Notes: a model not told the origin generated them from the letters alone. Numbered from the stretch's first letter, positions 1 to 8,740 are shown. The stretch: 64,000 nt of DNA from an uncultured Oscillospiraceae bacterium (GCA_910587645.1 CAJUNA010000005.1:157162-221161), one strand, 5' to 3'. A program made the numbers and translations.

Positions 1-3
1 ATT

Positions 4-49
4 CGCAAGGGGGGATCCCCCCTTGCGTCCGTAGGGAACCTACGGACGC
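4..49. repeat. Two overlapping perfect inverted repeats
   Basis: Positions 4-27 form a perfect 24-base palindrome centred on GGATCC. It shares bases 25-27 with a second hairpin, whose 11-bp arms lie at 25-35 and 39-49 around a GAA loop. The two stems cannot form fully at the same time. No T-run follows on the + strand, so this is not an obvious terminator for a gene to the left. It could be a terminator core, a repetitive extragenic element or a leader structure for the cluster that starts at 107. Function unknown. Confidence 0.6.
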
Positions 50-106
50 AACTTCTCTCTTGGCCACTGGAGACGCAAAGGAACATCGAAAGGGGCAGTA
101 TATAAT

Positions 107-1087
107 GTGTTTAAAAAAATAAAAAATAATTGCTGGCTCTGTGCCGAAAATCAAATTCGCTCCAGGGTCTCACCTAGGCCTGGCTGGTATGTATGTGTGC
201 TCCTGTGCGTGGCGCTCTTCCTGGGCGCTCCTGTCTATGCTTCTGAATCCGCCGCCCCCCCTCCTGGTCCTGCGGGATTATTTTCCTGGAGCGCGGAGAC
301 CGTCAACAAGACAGACGGAGAGCTATTTAAGCTGATGAAAGAGCAGGGATTGACCGTCTTGTACCAGAACATCTCCAGCAAAAACAGCCGCCAGGAGCAG
401 ATGTCCGTTTTTGTGGAAAGTGCTGTGGACGAAGGGGTTACTGTCTATTACCTAACTGGGGACGCGTCCTGGGGCCTGGACCCGGATGGAGAAAGATTGT
501 GTGAAGCTGTAAAAGACGCCGTTGCCTATAACCGCAGGATCAAGCGGAAATTCCTGGCCCGGCGGGAGGCGGACGGAAAACAGTGGGCCACGATCCCACA
601 ACTGGCGGGAATTGTATTTGACGTTGAGCCATACACGCTAAAGGAATGGGATAAGAACCCGGAAAAGGTGATGGGGAGTTTTGTATCCGGGATGAAGGAG
701 GCATATGCGCTGGCGCAGGACTACGGGTTGGAAGTCATTGTCTGTATACCCTGGTATTACGATGATAAAGGCCAGCAGAAGGGGCTGGAGGAACTGATAG
801 AAAATGGCTGTGACCGTATTGCGGTAATGAATTACTATCGCGGCGCAGAAATCAAAAACATTGCCACGGAGGTGGATCTGGTACAAAAACATGGAAAAGG
901 GATCATCACCATATATGAGCTGCAAAAGGCGGACGGCCACGGCTTAAAGGAGATCAACACCTACTACAACTCCGGCCTTGCCGCCCTGGCGAGAAGCTTC
1001 AAAAGTGTCATGGAAGCCTACCCAGAGCAAACGATCTCCATTGCTTACCATGACTACCGGGCGTTAAAGGAGGTACTGAAAAGGTGA
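107..1087 (+). CDS. Exported TIM-barrel-like protein of the CotH/VTC polysaccharide cluster
   Basis: This is a 326-residue protein of unassigned family. A hydrophobic stretch at about residues 27-45 ending near VYASES looks like a signal peptide or anchor after a long basic N-terminus. The rest alternates strands and helices like a TIM barrel, and D172-V173-E174 in the segment VFDVEPY recalls the acidic strand-end motifs of glycosidases such as GH18, so a sugar-cleaving or sugar-binding role is plausible but unproven. The start is GTG, with AGGGG at 91-95; the ATG two bases upstream runs into a stop at once. The stop overlaps the GTG of the VTC gene by four bases, so the two are probably translationally coupled. 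First of seven co-directional genes. Confidence 0.75.
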   Translation: MFKKIKNNCWLCAENQIRSRVSPRPGWYVCVLLCVALFLGAPVYASESAAPPPGPAGLFSWSAETVNKTDGELFKLMKEQGLTVLYQNISSKNSRQEQMSVFVESAVDEGVTVYYLTGDASWGLDPDGERLCEAVKDAVAYNRRIKRKFLARREADGKQWATIPQLAGIVFDVEPYTLKEWDKNPEKVMGSFVSGMKEAYALAQDYGLEVIVCIPWYYDDKGQQKGLEELIENGCDRIAVMNYYRGAEIKNIATEVDLVQKHGKGIITIYELQKADGHGLKEINTYYNSGLAALARSFKSVMEAYPEQTISIAYHDYRALKEVLKR

Positions 1088-1779
1088 ATGAAGTCCTGCG
1101 GCAGGAGAAAAAATTTCTAATTGGCCTGCCCGATTACTACTACCACAGCGGGAACCTGGCAAAATTCATGCTGGAGGATCCCCACAACCGGGGGGATGGA
1201 TACCCTATCCGCTCCCTCTATTTCGACTCGCTGGAAGACCGGGACTTTCAAGAGAAGGTGGACGGCGTGGCGGTGCGGCGGAAGATCAGGCTTCGCTGCT
1301 ACGGCCCGGACAGCGGCTTTGCCTTGCTGGAGGTCAAGCAGAAGGAAGCGAATTTGCAAAAAAAACGATCCCTGCGTCTCTCCCGGGAGGAGGCAGTTTG
1401 CTTGATCCAGGGAGACTACAGCGTGTTACTATCCCTCCAGGAGCCGCTGGCCCAGGAGTGCTACGCCCTTATGAATATCCATGGCTACCAGCCCCGCTCC
1501 GTAGTGGAATACCGCCGGAGGGCTTTTATCGCCAGGGAAAATAAAATCCGGGTGACCTTTGACCACCATATCGTGGGAACGGAGAGCGGTTTTGACATTT
1601 TTGACAGTGCGCTTCCCCAGTACCCTGTCCAGGACACATCGCTGGTGGTACTGGAGGTGAAATACAATGGCTTTCTGTTGAGTTATATCAAAGATATGCT
1701 TAGCAATTGCGCCACCGGGGAGCTGTCAGTGAGTAAATACTGCCTAAGCCGGACCATCGGCAAACATTTTGATTTTTAA
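1084..1779 (+). CDS. VTC domain-containing protein (polyphosphate polymerase-like)
   Basis: A 231-residue soluble protein matching the VTC/CYTH tunnel-fold family, which in yeast Vtc4 makes polyphosphate from ATP. Basic and acidic strand residues expected of the tunnel are visible: QEKKFLI near the start, IRSLYFDS, RRKIRLRCYG, LLEVKQKE, VVEYRRRAF and a late LEVKYNGFL. There is no membrane segment, so it should act in the cytoplasm. The start is GTG overlapping the previous stop; DUF4956 follows after 17 bases. In bacteria the VTC domain often sits beside DUF4956 and CotH genes, and its substrate there is not known; nucleotide or phosphate transfer onto a surface polymer is only inference. Confidence 0.85.
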   Translation: MNEVLRQEKKFLIGLPDYYYHSGNLAKFMLEDPHNRGDGYPIRSLYFDSLEDRDFQEKVDGVAVRRKIRLRCYGPDSGFALLEVKQKEANLQKKRSLRLSREEAVCLIQGDYSVLLSLQEPLAQECYALMNIHGYQPRSVVEYRRRAFIARENKIRVTFDHHIVGTESGFDIFDSALPQYPVQDTSLVVLEVKYNGFLLSYIKDMLSNCATGELSVSKYCLSRTIGKHFDF

Positions 1780-1796
1780 GCAAGGAGACAAAAATT

Positions 1797-2474
1797 ATGA
1801 GAGAGTATCTTGCGCAGCTTATCGCGGAGAGCGGAACACTTACCTCACAGGAAATCGTATTACATATTGCAGCCTCGGCAGTGTTGAGCGTTGCCATTTA
1901 CATTTCCTACTGGTACACCCACGCCGGAACGGCATACAGCAAAAAATTTAATGTGTCCCTGGTGTCCCTCACCATCCTCACGGCTACTGTCATGACAGTC
2001 ATTGGCAACAACATCGCCCTGTCCCTTGGTATGGTGGGCGCCCTGTCCATTGTGCGGTTCCGCACAGCTATCAAGGATTCCCGGGATACCGCCTATATCT
2101 TTTGGACTATTATTGTAGGTATCTGCTGCGGCGTAGGAGATTATCTGGTGGCCGGTGTGGGCACTGCCATAGTGTTTGTGGTTCTGCTGCTCCTGGGCCG
2201 GGTGCGGAATGAAAACCGCATCCTGCTGATTATCCGGGGTGCAAAGGAACAAAGCGGGGATATGGAGCGCCTGGTATTCTCCTATTTTGACAAGCGGGCC
2301 CTCCTGCGGGTGCGCAACACCACAACTGAACACGTGGAGCTGATTTATGAGATGCCCCGGAAGGTTTGGCAGACAAACTATCAAAAGGATCTGGACATCT
2401 CGGATGCCTTATATGCCCTGGGCGGCACTGAATACGTAAATACTGTGACCCAGAGCGATGAAATCAGCGGGTGA
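1797..2474 (+). CDS. DUF4956 domain-containing membrane protein
   Basis: A 225-residue protein with hydrophobic segments at about 21-40, 55-78 and 98-130 and a soluble C-terminal half. The segment VGALSIVRFRTAIKD between the second and third helices is the conserved signature of DUF4956, which I recognise but for which no biochemical function is established. ATG start with AAGGAG about nine bases upstream. Its TGA overlaps the GTG of the CotH gene by four bases. The soluble tail, with several charged strands, could dock the cytosolic VTC protein or the synthase to the membrane (inference from gene order). Confidence 0.85.
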   Translation: MREYLAQLIAESGTLTSQEIVLHIAASAVLSVAIYISYWYTHAGTAYSKKFNVSLVSLTILTATVMTVIGNNIALSLGMVGALSIVRFRTAIKDSRDTAYIFWTIIVGICCGVGDYLVAGVGTAIVFVVLLLLGRVRNENRILLIIRGAKEQSGDMERLVFSYFDKRALLRVRNTTTEHVELIYEMPRKVWQTNYQKDLDISDALYALGGTEYVNTVTQSDEISG

Positions 2475-4012
2475 CGGCCATGCGGCGCGGTATCATTGCA
2501 ATGGCGGGCATGGCGGTATGCGTCCTGCTGCTGTCCGTCTTTTTCCAGGATCTGGGGGGCCAGGCCGGCGTACTGCGCTATCAGCAGCACCGGGAACAGC
2601 CCTCGGAGGAGGCGCTTGGCCCCTGCGGGGCTTGCGGTGGAGCAGGCACGCTCTGCACCCATCTGCCCATCATCCATATCGAGACCGGCGGCCAAACCAT
2701 TCCAGGCCGGCCTTATGAGGGGCCGGACAGGGTGACGGCGGGCTATTACACTGGGGACTTTGGCGAGGAGGAAATTCTAGTCCGGTTCTCCACCATATCG
2801 GAGGAGGGTGTCTGGCATCATGGGGACGACGCCCCCACCGAGGAAGGAACCGCCCTTTTCCGTTACCGGGGCAACAGCTCCCGGTGGTTTACCAAGGGCA
2901 ATTTCCGTTTGCGAACCGTGGAGGAGGATGATCCGCTGACCGCCCGGCGGCTGGGGCTTCTGGGGATGAAGGCCGGCAAGGAGTGGGCGCTCCACGGCCC
3001 CTTCCTGGACAAGACGCTCATGCGTAATTACATGTGCATGAACCTCTCGGCGGAGGTAATGGGGACGTGGGTGCCGGATACCCGCTTCTGTGAGGTAATC
3101 CTGGATGGAGAGTATCAGGGGGTCTATCTCCTGATGGAGACCATCGGCGTAGAGGAAAACCGGCTTGACCTGCGGGAGTACGAGCCAGGGGATCCCGTAC
3201 TGAGCTATCTGGTTCGGATTGAGCCCTATACCAATCCGGGGAAGGTACTGGACAACTTCAGCCACTATTCCTACCGGATGGAACCGGGGAGGCACCTGGA
3301 ACTGTTATATCCAGGGGTGGCAAATCAGACCAGGCAGGTGCGGGAATATGTGCAGGCGGATTACAACGAAGCGGAGCGGATGCTATATTCTGTAGAAATG
3401 CTGGACGGCTCCGGCAGCTGGCAGCAGGAGCTGGACATGGAGTCCTTTGTAAATTATTACATCCTCATGGAGTTTTTCGGCATTAACGACACCTTTGGCG
3501 CGTCCACCTACTTTTACCGGGATGCCCGGGGAAAGCTGTCCATCGGCCCAGTGTGGGATTACAACAATGCCTTTGACAACTTCCTGCGGCCCATCTCCAG
3601 CCAGGAGTTTCTGCTTTCCCAGCGGGGCTGGTATGCCAAGCTGACGCAGGACAGGGAATTTGTGGAGCAGGTGATCTCCCGCTACCGCCAGCTGCGCCGG
3701 GGCGTCCTCTCCGAGGAGCGCCTGGTGGCCTATGAGAAGGAGATCGAAGCATGGCTGGGCAGCGCCGTGGACAGGAACTTCTCTGTTTGGGGCTGGACCT
3801 TCGACCCGGAGCAACTCAGCTCCCGGGAGCGCCAGCGGCCTGACCCGGCAACCGGTGAGACCCTGCAAGAGGCCAACCCCTCCAGCTATAAGGAGGCGGT
3901 AGCGTGGATGATGGACTACATCATAGGCCGGGGCCGGTGGATGGATGAGCATATTGAGTCCCTGCGCCAGTACTGCCACCCCTCCCGATTTGCCAACCAA
4001 ATGCTGGGTTAG
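2471..4012 (+). CDS. CotH kinase family protein, membrane-anchored
   Basis: A 513-residue protein with an N-terminal hydrophobic anchor (about residues 9-27) and a CotH kinase-like domain. Family hallmarks are visible: RYRGNSS near residue 131, a K/R-rich stretch and DKTLMRNY near 180, the EGVYLL-like GVYLLMETI, and GPVWDYNNAFDN near 359, which supplies the metal-binding aspartates. B. subtilis CotH phosphorylates spore coat proteins, but here the gene lies within a glycosyltransferase operon and carries an anchor, so an extracytoplasmic target such as a surface glycan or glycan-bound protein is more likely. GTG start overlapping the DUF4956 stop; the next gene starts 12 bases on. Confidence 0.9.
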   Translation: MTAMRRGIIAMAGMAVCVLLLSVFFQDLGGQAGVLRYQQHREQPSEEALGPCGACGGAGTLCTHLPIIHIETGGQTIPGRPYEGPDRVTAGYYTGDFGEEEILVRFSTISEEGVWHHGDDAPTEEGTALFRYRGNSSRWFTKGNFRLRTVEEDDPLTARRLGLLGMKAGKEWALHGPFLDKTLMRNYMCMNLSAEVMGTWVPDTRFCEVILDGEYQGVYLLMETIGVEENRLDLREYEPGDPVLSYLVRIEPYTNPGKVLDNFSHYSYRMEPGRHLELLYPGVANQTRQVREYVQADYNEAERMLYSVEMLDGSGSWQQELDMESFVNYYILMEFFGINDTFGASTYFYRDARGKLSIGPVWDYNNAFDNFLRPISSQEFLLSQRGWYAKLTQDREFVEQVISRYRQLRRGVLSEERLVAYEKEIEAWLGSAVDRNFSVWGWTFDPEQLSSRERQRPDPATGETLQEANPSSYKEAVAWMMDYIIGRGRWMDEHIESLRQYCHPSRFANQMLG

Positions 4013-4024
4013 GAGGGAAGCGAA

Positions 4025-6151
4025 ATGAAACGTTTTGTAGCGGCGGCTGTTCTGCTGCTGGCGGTTGGGATCGGGGCCTATTGGGCCATATTTTACGGCG
4101 GGTTTTACCTGCGTTTTGGCGAACGTCCCTCTGTGGACATCCCCTTTCGGGCAGAGGGAACAGGGCTTCAGCACTGGGATGGGCAGGGCTATGTCCCGTT
4201 TATCCTGCGGGGGGTGGACGTGTCCGCCAGTCTCCCGGGGCACTACGCCACCGCCTATGACACAGGGGAGGAGGACTACCTTCGCTGGTTTGAGGCCATC
4301 GGGGACATGGGGGCTAACGCTGTCCGGGCCACCAGCATTATGAACGATAATTTTTACAATGCCCTCTATACCTACAACACCAGCCACAGCCGGCCTTTGT
4401 ACCTGCTCCAGGGCACCAGCGTCAGCGATGCTGTGGGGGATGGCTCCAAGGACGCCTACACCTCCAGTTTCCTTGATTCCCTGTTGGAGGACGGCAAATC
4501 CCTGGTGGACATTATCCATGGGCGGAAGGATCTCCCGGCTGTGGGAATCCGGAGCGGCGGGATCTACCGGCAGGACATCTCCCCTTGGGTGATTGGTTTT
4601 CTGATTGGGACGGAATGGTATGCAGACACCATCTCCTATACGGATCACAGCACCATCCGTTCCGGTGCTTACCAAGGGGCCTACTTTCAAACAACAGCGG
4701 ATGCCACACCCTTTGAGGCGGCAATGGCCCGGGTTATGGATGAAATCACCGCCTATGAGACGGATAAATACAGCGCGCAGCGGCCCGTTGGATTTCTCTG
4801 CGACCCCTCCTGCGACTTTTTGGAGTATGAGGAGGTCTACGCCCGCCAAATGGAAAAGCACGCGCAGGCAAACCCGGAGCATGTGACGCCCCTGCCCGCC
4901 ATGGAAGCGGGACGCTTCGCCGCCTACCGGCTCTACGACTTTTGCGATACCTTTACGGACTATCTTTCCTCCAGACAGAAACAATCCCTTGCGCCACTAC
5001 TGGCAGGCATGTCCACAAACCAGCCCTACGGCGGTTATCTGGGGCTGATGGGCCGGTATCATACCATGCCGGTACTGGCGGCGGGCTACGGCTTTTCCAC
5101 CAGCCGGGGAGCCATTGTTCAAAACCAGGCCCCCCTGAGTGAGGAAGAGCAGGGACGGCGTTTGGTGGAAGTAAGCCAGGCACTGGAGGCCAATGGCTGG
5201 GCAGGTGGTTTTATCTCCACCTGGCAGGATGAGTGGGACCGGAGAAGCTGGAACACCGCCTTTGCCGCAGTCCCTACGGAGCATTACCTGTGGCACGATT
5301 TGCAGACGGTGGACCAGAGCTATGGCCTGATGGCCTTCGAGCCGGGAAAAGACGCGGCTTGTATCCTGGATGGAAACGCCTCCGAATGGACGGCAGCGGA
5401 TCTTTTACTGGAAGGGGGCGGGATGCGGTTGTCCGCCCGCTATGACGCGGAGGGGCTTTATCTGCTTCTGGAGGGCGTAAGCCAGGAGGAGACGGTCTAT
5501 CTGCCGCTGGACGTCTCCGCTGAAGTGGGAAGCTTCTCCTGCGCCAGTCCCTCCCTGACCTTCCAGCGGGAGACAGATTTTATACTGTGCCTGGATGGAA
5601 CAGCCAACAGCCGCCTGCTGGTGCAGGATCACTGGAACCCCCTGCGGGAACGGTTCCTGTATGAGACCGAAGGCGATGACCCTTTTCTGGATTTCCCGGG
5701 GCGGGACAGCGCCAAGTTTGTCCCGCTGGGCATGGCGGTGCAGAACCCTCTGCTGGTGGATACGCTGACCCCGGAGACCAGGGCCCTCCAGCGCCTGTGG
5801 GTATGGGAAACCGGGAAACTAGTCCACGGAAACGGAGATAGCCAATCCCCGGACTATTACTCCCTGGCCGACTTCTGCTATGGAGAGGGATGTGTGGAAA
5901 TCCGCCTCCCCTGGCTGCTTCTGAATATAGGGGCTCCCGCCTCCATGATGGTTCACCGGGACTATTACCAGCATTATGGCGTGGAGTTCAAACAAATTCG
6001 GGAGCTGTGGATCGGGGTAGCCCGGGACGGCGAAAGGGATGGGATCTTGATGGAAGCTTTGCGGGTCAAGGGCTGGAAAAGCCTGGCGTTCCGGGAGCGG
6101 CTGAAAGAGAGCTATTACATAGTGCAGGCATATTGGAAGGGAGGGGATTAG
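4025..6151 (+). CDS. Large exported GH-A-like protein with C-terminal CBM9/DOMON-like domain
   Basis: A 708-residue protein with an N-terminal anchor or signal (about 4-25). Residues 55-440 look like a clan GH-A TIM barrel: FILRGVDVSA near the first strand, LIGTEW with E197 where the acid/base NE pair usually sits, and FISTWQDEWDRRSW with D402/E403 near the last strands. The canonical Asn before the acid/base Glu is Thr, so activity is uncertain. After about residue 445 a beta-rich module opening with LDGNASEW resembles CBM9/DOMON sugar-binding domains. AGGAGG lies just before the ATG. A hydrolase or binding protein paired with a polysaccharide synthase is common in secretion systems; the substrate cannot be read from sequence. 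Confidence 0.75.
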   Translation: MKRFVAAAVLLLAVGIGAYWAIFYGGFYLRFGERPSVDIPFRAEGTGLQHWDGQGYVPFILRGVDVSASLPGHYATAYDTGEEDYLRWFEAIGDMGANAVRATSIMNDNFYNALYTYNTSHSRPLYLLQGTSVSDAVGDGSKDAYTSSFLDSLLEDGKSLVDIIHGRKDLPAVGIRSGGIYRQDISPWVIGFLIGTEWYADTISYTDHSTIRSGAYQGAYFQTTADATPFEAAMARVMDEITAYETDKYSAQRPVGFLCDPSCDFLEYEEVYARQMEKHAQANPEHVTPLPAMEAGRFAAYRLYDFCDTFTDYLSSRQKQSLAPLLAGMSTNQPYGGYLGLMGRYHTMPVLAAGYGFSTSRGAIVQNQAPLSEEEQGRRLVEVSQALEANGWAGGFISTWQDEWDRRSWNTAFAAVPTEHYLWHDLQTVDQSYGLMAFEPGKDAACILDGNASEWTAADLLLEGGGMRLSARYDAEGLYLLLEGVSQEETVYLPLDVSAEVGSFSCASPSLTFQRETDFILCLDGTANSRLLVQDHWNPLRERFLYETEGDDPFLDFPGRDSAKFVPLGMAVQNPLLVDTLTPETRALQRLWVWETGKLVHGNGDSQSPDYYSLADFCYGEGCVEIRLPWLLLNIGAPASMMVHRDYYQHYGVEFKQIRELWIGVARDGERDGILMEALRVKGWKSLAFRERLKESYYIVQAYWKGGD

Positions 6152-6152
6152 T

Positions 6153-7268
6153 ATGCGGCTACCGGTCAGGGCCGTCATTTATTTTTACATCTTTATTTGC
6201 GTTGTCCTGTTGTTGTTCAATCTGCTGTATATTTTCCGTTCTGGAAGCGTTAAACGGCAGCAGCGGCGGAAGATCCAGCATTGGAAAAAATATCTGGACA
6301 GCTTCACGGAGGGGACTCCCATACGGGAGCACGGCGAGCTGTTCCGCCAGTTGAAAAATGTCCAGGAGCTCATGGCCTTTTATGAGGCGATGGGGAGCCG
6401 GGAGCAAGAACAGCCGGGAGAAGCAGCGTCTTTCTTCCAGAAAAATCATTCCACAGTTTTAGAGCTCGCACGGGAATATGGTGAAAAGGACGCCATGGAG
6501 CAGGCGTTTTTCGCTTATGTGATCGCCGCCTTTCATCCAGCTATTGGAGACCGGCGAAGCCCACTGCTGGAGCAGCTTTTGAACTATCTGGATCACTCCA
6601 CGGTATACAGCCGGGAAAATATACTGAATGCCCTTTACGCCCTTGGAAATATCCAGTCGGTGGAACACGCTTTCCTTCTTATGAGCCAGCGAGGCTGGTA
6701 TCACGACCCCAGGCTTCTGTCCGATGGCCTAAACCGGTTTCAGGGAGAAAAAGAAACCCTGGCTAACCGGCTTTGGCGCTGCCGTGACCAACTGATCGAG
6801 TGCTTTCAAGTGGGAACCATCCGCTTTGCCGAATCCTTTGGCGGAAGCCACTTCCCAGAAGCTTTTTTGAGGGCACTGGAGACAGAGGGCCTGCCCACAG
6901 AGACACAATTTACCCTGGTGCGTTATTTCCGCCGCCACGCAGTCCCATATGCCCAGCCGGTACTCCTGCGTCTCCTCAAGGGCGAATCCGGTGGAAAGCG
7001 GGAACTTGCCATTGCGGCGGCCGCCGCCCTTGCGTCCTACCCGGATGAAAAGACGCGGCAGGCGTTGAAGGAGGCCCTCCATAGCCCCAATTGGTACGTC
7101 CGGCAGAACGCGGCCCGCTCCTTAAAGGCACAGGGCGTTACCTGGGAGGAATGTGGGATTGACTCCAGCGCGGACCGCTACGCAACGGAAATGCTGGAAT
7201 ATATCCTTGGGGGACAGCCTGCCCCAAAGGGCGGAGAAAAAGAAAGGGAGGCGCTGGCAGCGGTATGA
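6153..7268 (+). CDS. Membrane-anchored HEAT-repeat protein
   Basis: A 371-residue protein with one N-terminal membrane helix (about 6-24) followed by a basic stop-transfer stretch (KRQQRRK) and an all-helical remainder. The C-terminal part contains clear HEAT-like repeats, for example REAL-type helices around residues 285-340 ending in SPNWYVRQNAARSLKAQG. This places a helical scaffold at the cytoplasmic face. ATG start two bases after the previous stop; the TGA overlaps the ATG of the glycosyltransferase. Scaffold proteins of this kind sit beside synthases in exopolysaccharide loci, so a role in assembling or gating the synthase is likely but inferred. Confidence 0.8.
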   Translation: MRLPVRAVIYFYIFICVVLLLFNLLYIFRSGSVKRQQRRKIQHWKKYLDSFTEGTPIREHGELFRQLKNVQELMAFYEAMGSREQEQPGEAASFFQKNHSTVLELAREYGEKDAMEQAFFAYVIAAFHPAIGDRRSPLLEQLLNYLDHSTVYSRENILNALYALGNIQSVEHAFLLMSQRGWYHDPRLLSDGLNRFQGEKETLANRLWRCRDQLIECFQVGTIRFAESFGGSHFPEAFLRALETEGLPTETQFTLVRYFRRHAVPYAQPVLLRLLKGESGGKRELAIAAAAALASYPDEKTRQALKEALHSPNWYVRQNAARSLKAQGVTWEECGIDSSADRYATEMLEYILGGQPAPKGGEKEREALAAV

Positions 7269-8689
7269 GCCAATTGGTTTTTCAAATTCTGCGTGTGGTG
7301 GAGACGTTTTTCCTGCTGTACCTGCTGCTTTATGCCTCTTACCTGTTTCTATCCGTGGCTATGGGGGCTTGGCGGCTTTACCGCCTGGACCGGATGCGTA
7401 CCATAAAAAACGAGCTGAAACACGATTTTTATTTTCCCGTCTCGGTCCTGGTGCCTGCCCACAACGAGGAAGTTACCATTTTAGACAATGTGAAATCCCT
7501 GCTGGAGCTGGACTATCAGCTCTATGAGGTGATCGTTATAGACGATGGTTCCAGCGATGATACCAGCCAGGTGTTGATTGACCACTTTCACATGAAGGAG
7601 GTCAGCCGTCCCATCCGGCTGAGTATCCCCTGCAAACCGATTCAGGCCGTCTATGAGGCCCCGGATTCCCGGATCCGGCTGACGCTGCTGCGAAAGGAAA
7701 ACGGTGGAAAAGGCGATGCGCTGAACGCGGGTATTAATGCCGCGCAATATCCTTACTTCCTCTGTATTGACGCAGACTCCGTACTTCAATGGGATTCACT
7801 GGAGCGTATTGTCCAGCCGGTCCTGGAGGACGACAACGTAGTGGCTGTAGGGGGATTGATCCGTGTAGCCCAATGTATCCAGTTTAATCCGGAAGGTACG
7901 GAAGGGGCCCACCGGAAATTAAGTTACCATTTGCCCTGGAACTTCCTGACCAGCATGCAGGTCATGGAGTATGACCGCTCCTTTCTGGCTTCCCGGATCC
8001 TCCTGGATGGCTTCAATGGGAACCTGATTATTTCCGGCGCCTTCGGCCTGTTCAAAAAGAGCGTGGTCATCGCCGCCGGAGGCTATGCCACCGATGTGCT
8101 GGGCGAGGACATGGAGCTGGTAGCCAAGCTCCACGCCTACTGCCGGAACAACATGGAGCGGTATTCCATCCGCTATGAACCCAACGCGGTCTGCTGGAGT
8201 CAGGCTCCCTCCACGCTGCCGGACCTCTTCAAACAGCGCCGGCGGTGGCATATCGGCCTGTTTCAATGCATCACGCGCTATCGCTTTATGTTTTTGAAAT
8301 CCCGCTTTGGAATGGTGGGTACTGCCTCGTATCTCTACTATCTGCTCTATGAACTGTATTCGCCCATCATTGAAGTGGTTGGCCTGGTTGTAACCGCTGC
8401 TGCCGCCCTGGCGGGGCTGCTCAATGCCAGATTTATGCTTCAATTTTTCCTGTTGTTTGCGGTTTATAGCTCTATCCTGACAATTACAGCCTTTTTCCAG
8501 CGAATTTACACACAAAATATCCGTATCAGCCGCCAGGATATATTTCGGGCTTGCATTATGTGTTTGATTGAGAATATCTTTTTCCGGTTTGTCTTTGACT
8601 TTACCCGGCTGAGCGCCTTTATCAGCTACCGGAAAAATAAGGAAACCTGGGGAACCATCAAACGGATCCGGCATAGCGAGGCCAGATAG
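7265..8689 (+). CDS. Processive family 2 glycosyltransferase (polysaccharide synthase)
   Basis: A 474-residue GT2 synthase. One N-terminal helix (about 10-36) precedes a GT-A domain with VPAHNEE near 63, DDGSSDDT near 94, the donor-binding DAD of CIDADS near 168, GEDMEL near 280 and the Q(R/Q)xRW motif as QRRRWHIGL near 324. Several helices follow (about 355-458). The D, DxD, ED and QRRRW set defines processive synthases such as cellulose, hyaluronan and poly-N-acetylglucosamine synthases, which polymerise and export in one step. It lacks a PilZ domain. It is the last gene of the seven-gene cluster and its ATG overlaps the HEAT gene stop, making it the likely catalytic centre of the pathway. 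The polymer is unknown. Confidence 0.92.
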   Translation: MSQLVFQILRVVETFFLLYLLLYASYLFLSVAMGAWRLYRLDRMRTIKNELKHDFYFPVSVLVPAHNEEVTILDNVKSLLELDYQLYEVIVIDDGSSDDTSQVLIDHFHMKEVSRPIRLSIPCKPIQAVYEAPDSRIRLTLLRKENGGKGDALNAGINAAQYPYFLCIDADSVLQWDSLERIVQPVLEDDNVVAVGGLIRVAQCIQFNPEGTEGAHRKLSYHLPWNFLTSMQVMEYDRSFLASRILLDGFNGNLIISGAFGLFKKSVVIAAGGYATDVLGEDMELVAKLHAYCRNNMERYSIRYEPNAVCWSQAPSTLPDLFKQRRRWHIGLFQCITRYRFMFLKSRFGMVGTASYLYYLLYELYSPIIEVVGLVVTAAAALAGLLNARFMLQFFLLFAVYSSILTITAFFQRIYTQNIRISRQDIFRACIMCLIENIFFRFVFDFTRLSAFISYRKNKETWGTIKRIRHSEAR

Positions 8690-8740
8690 ACTGGCCATCT
8701 GAGATTTCATGGGTTTGGGCGGGAAGGCGCATAGAAGCTC

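Noticed and set aside
101..106. TATAAT just before the first GTG as a promoter
   Set aside because: No -35 at a fitting distance, and it would place the start codon at the transcription start; AGGGG at 91-95 argues for a leadered message.
2471..4012. CotH gene as a spore coat kinase
   Set aside because: It has a membrane anchor and sits in a synthase operon with no coat protein gene, unlike B. subtilis cotH.
3383..4984. A 533-codon open frame on the minus strand opposite the CotH and GH-like genes
   Set aside because: Spans two well-supported + strand genes and has no recognisable domain or ribosome binding site.
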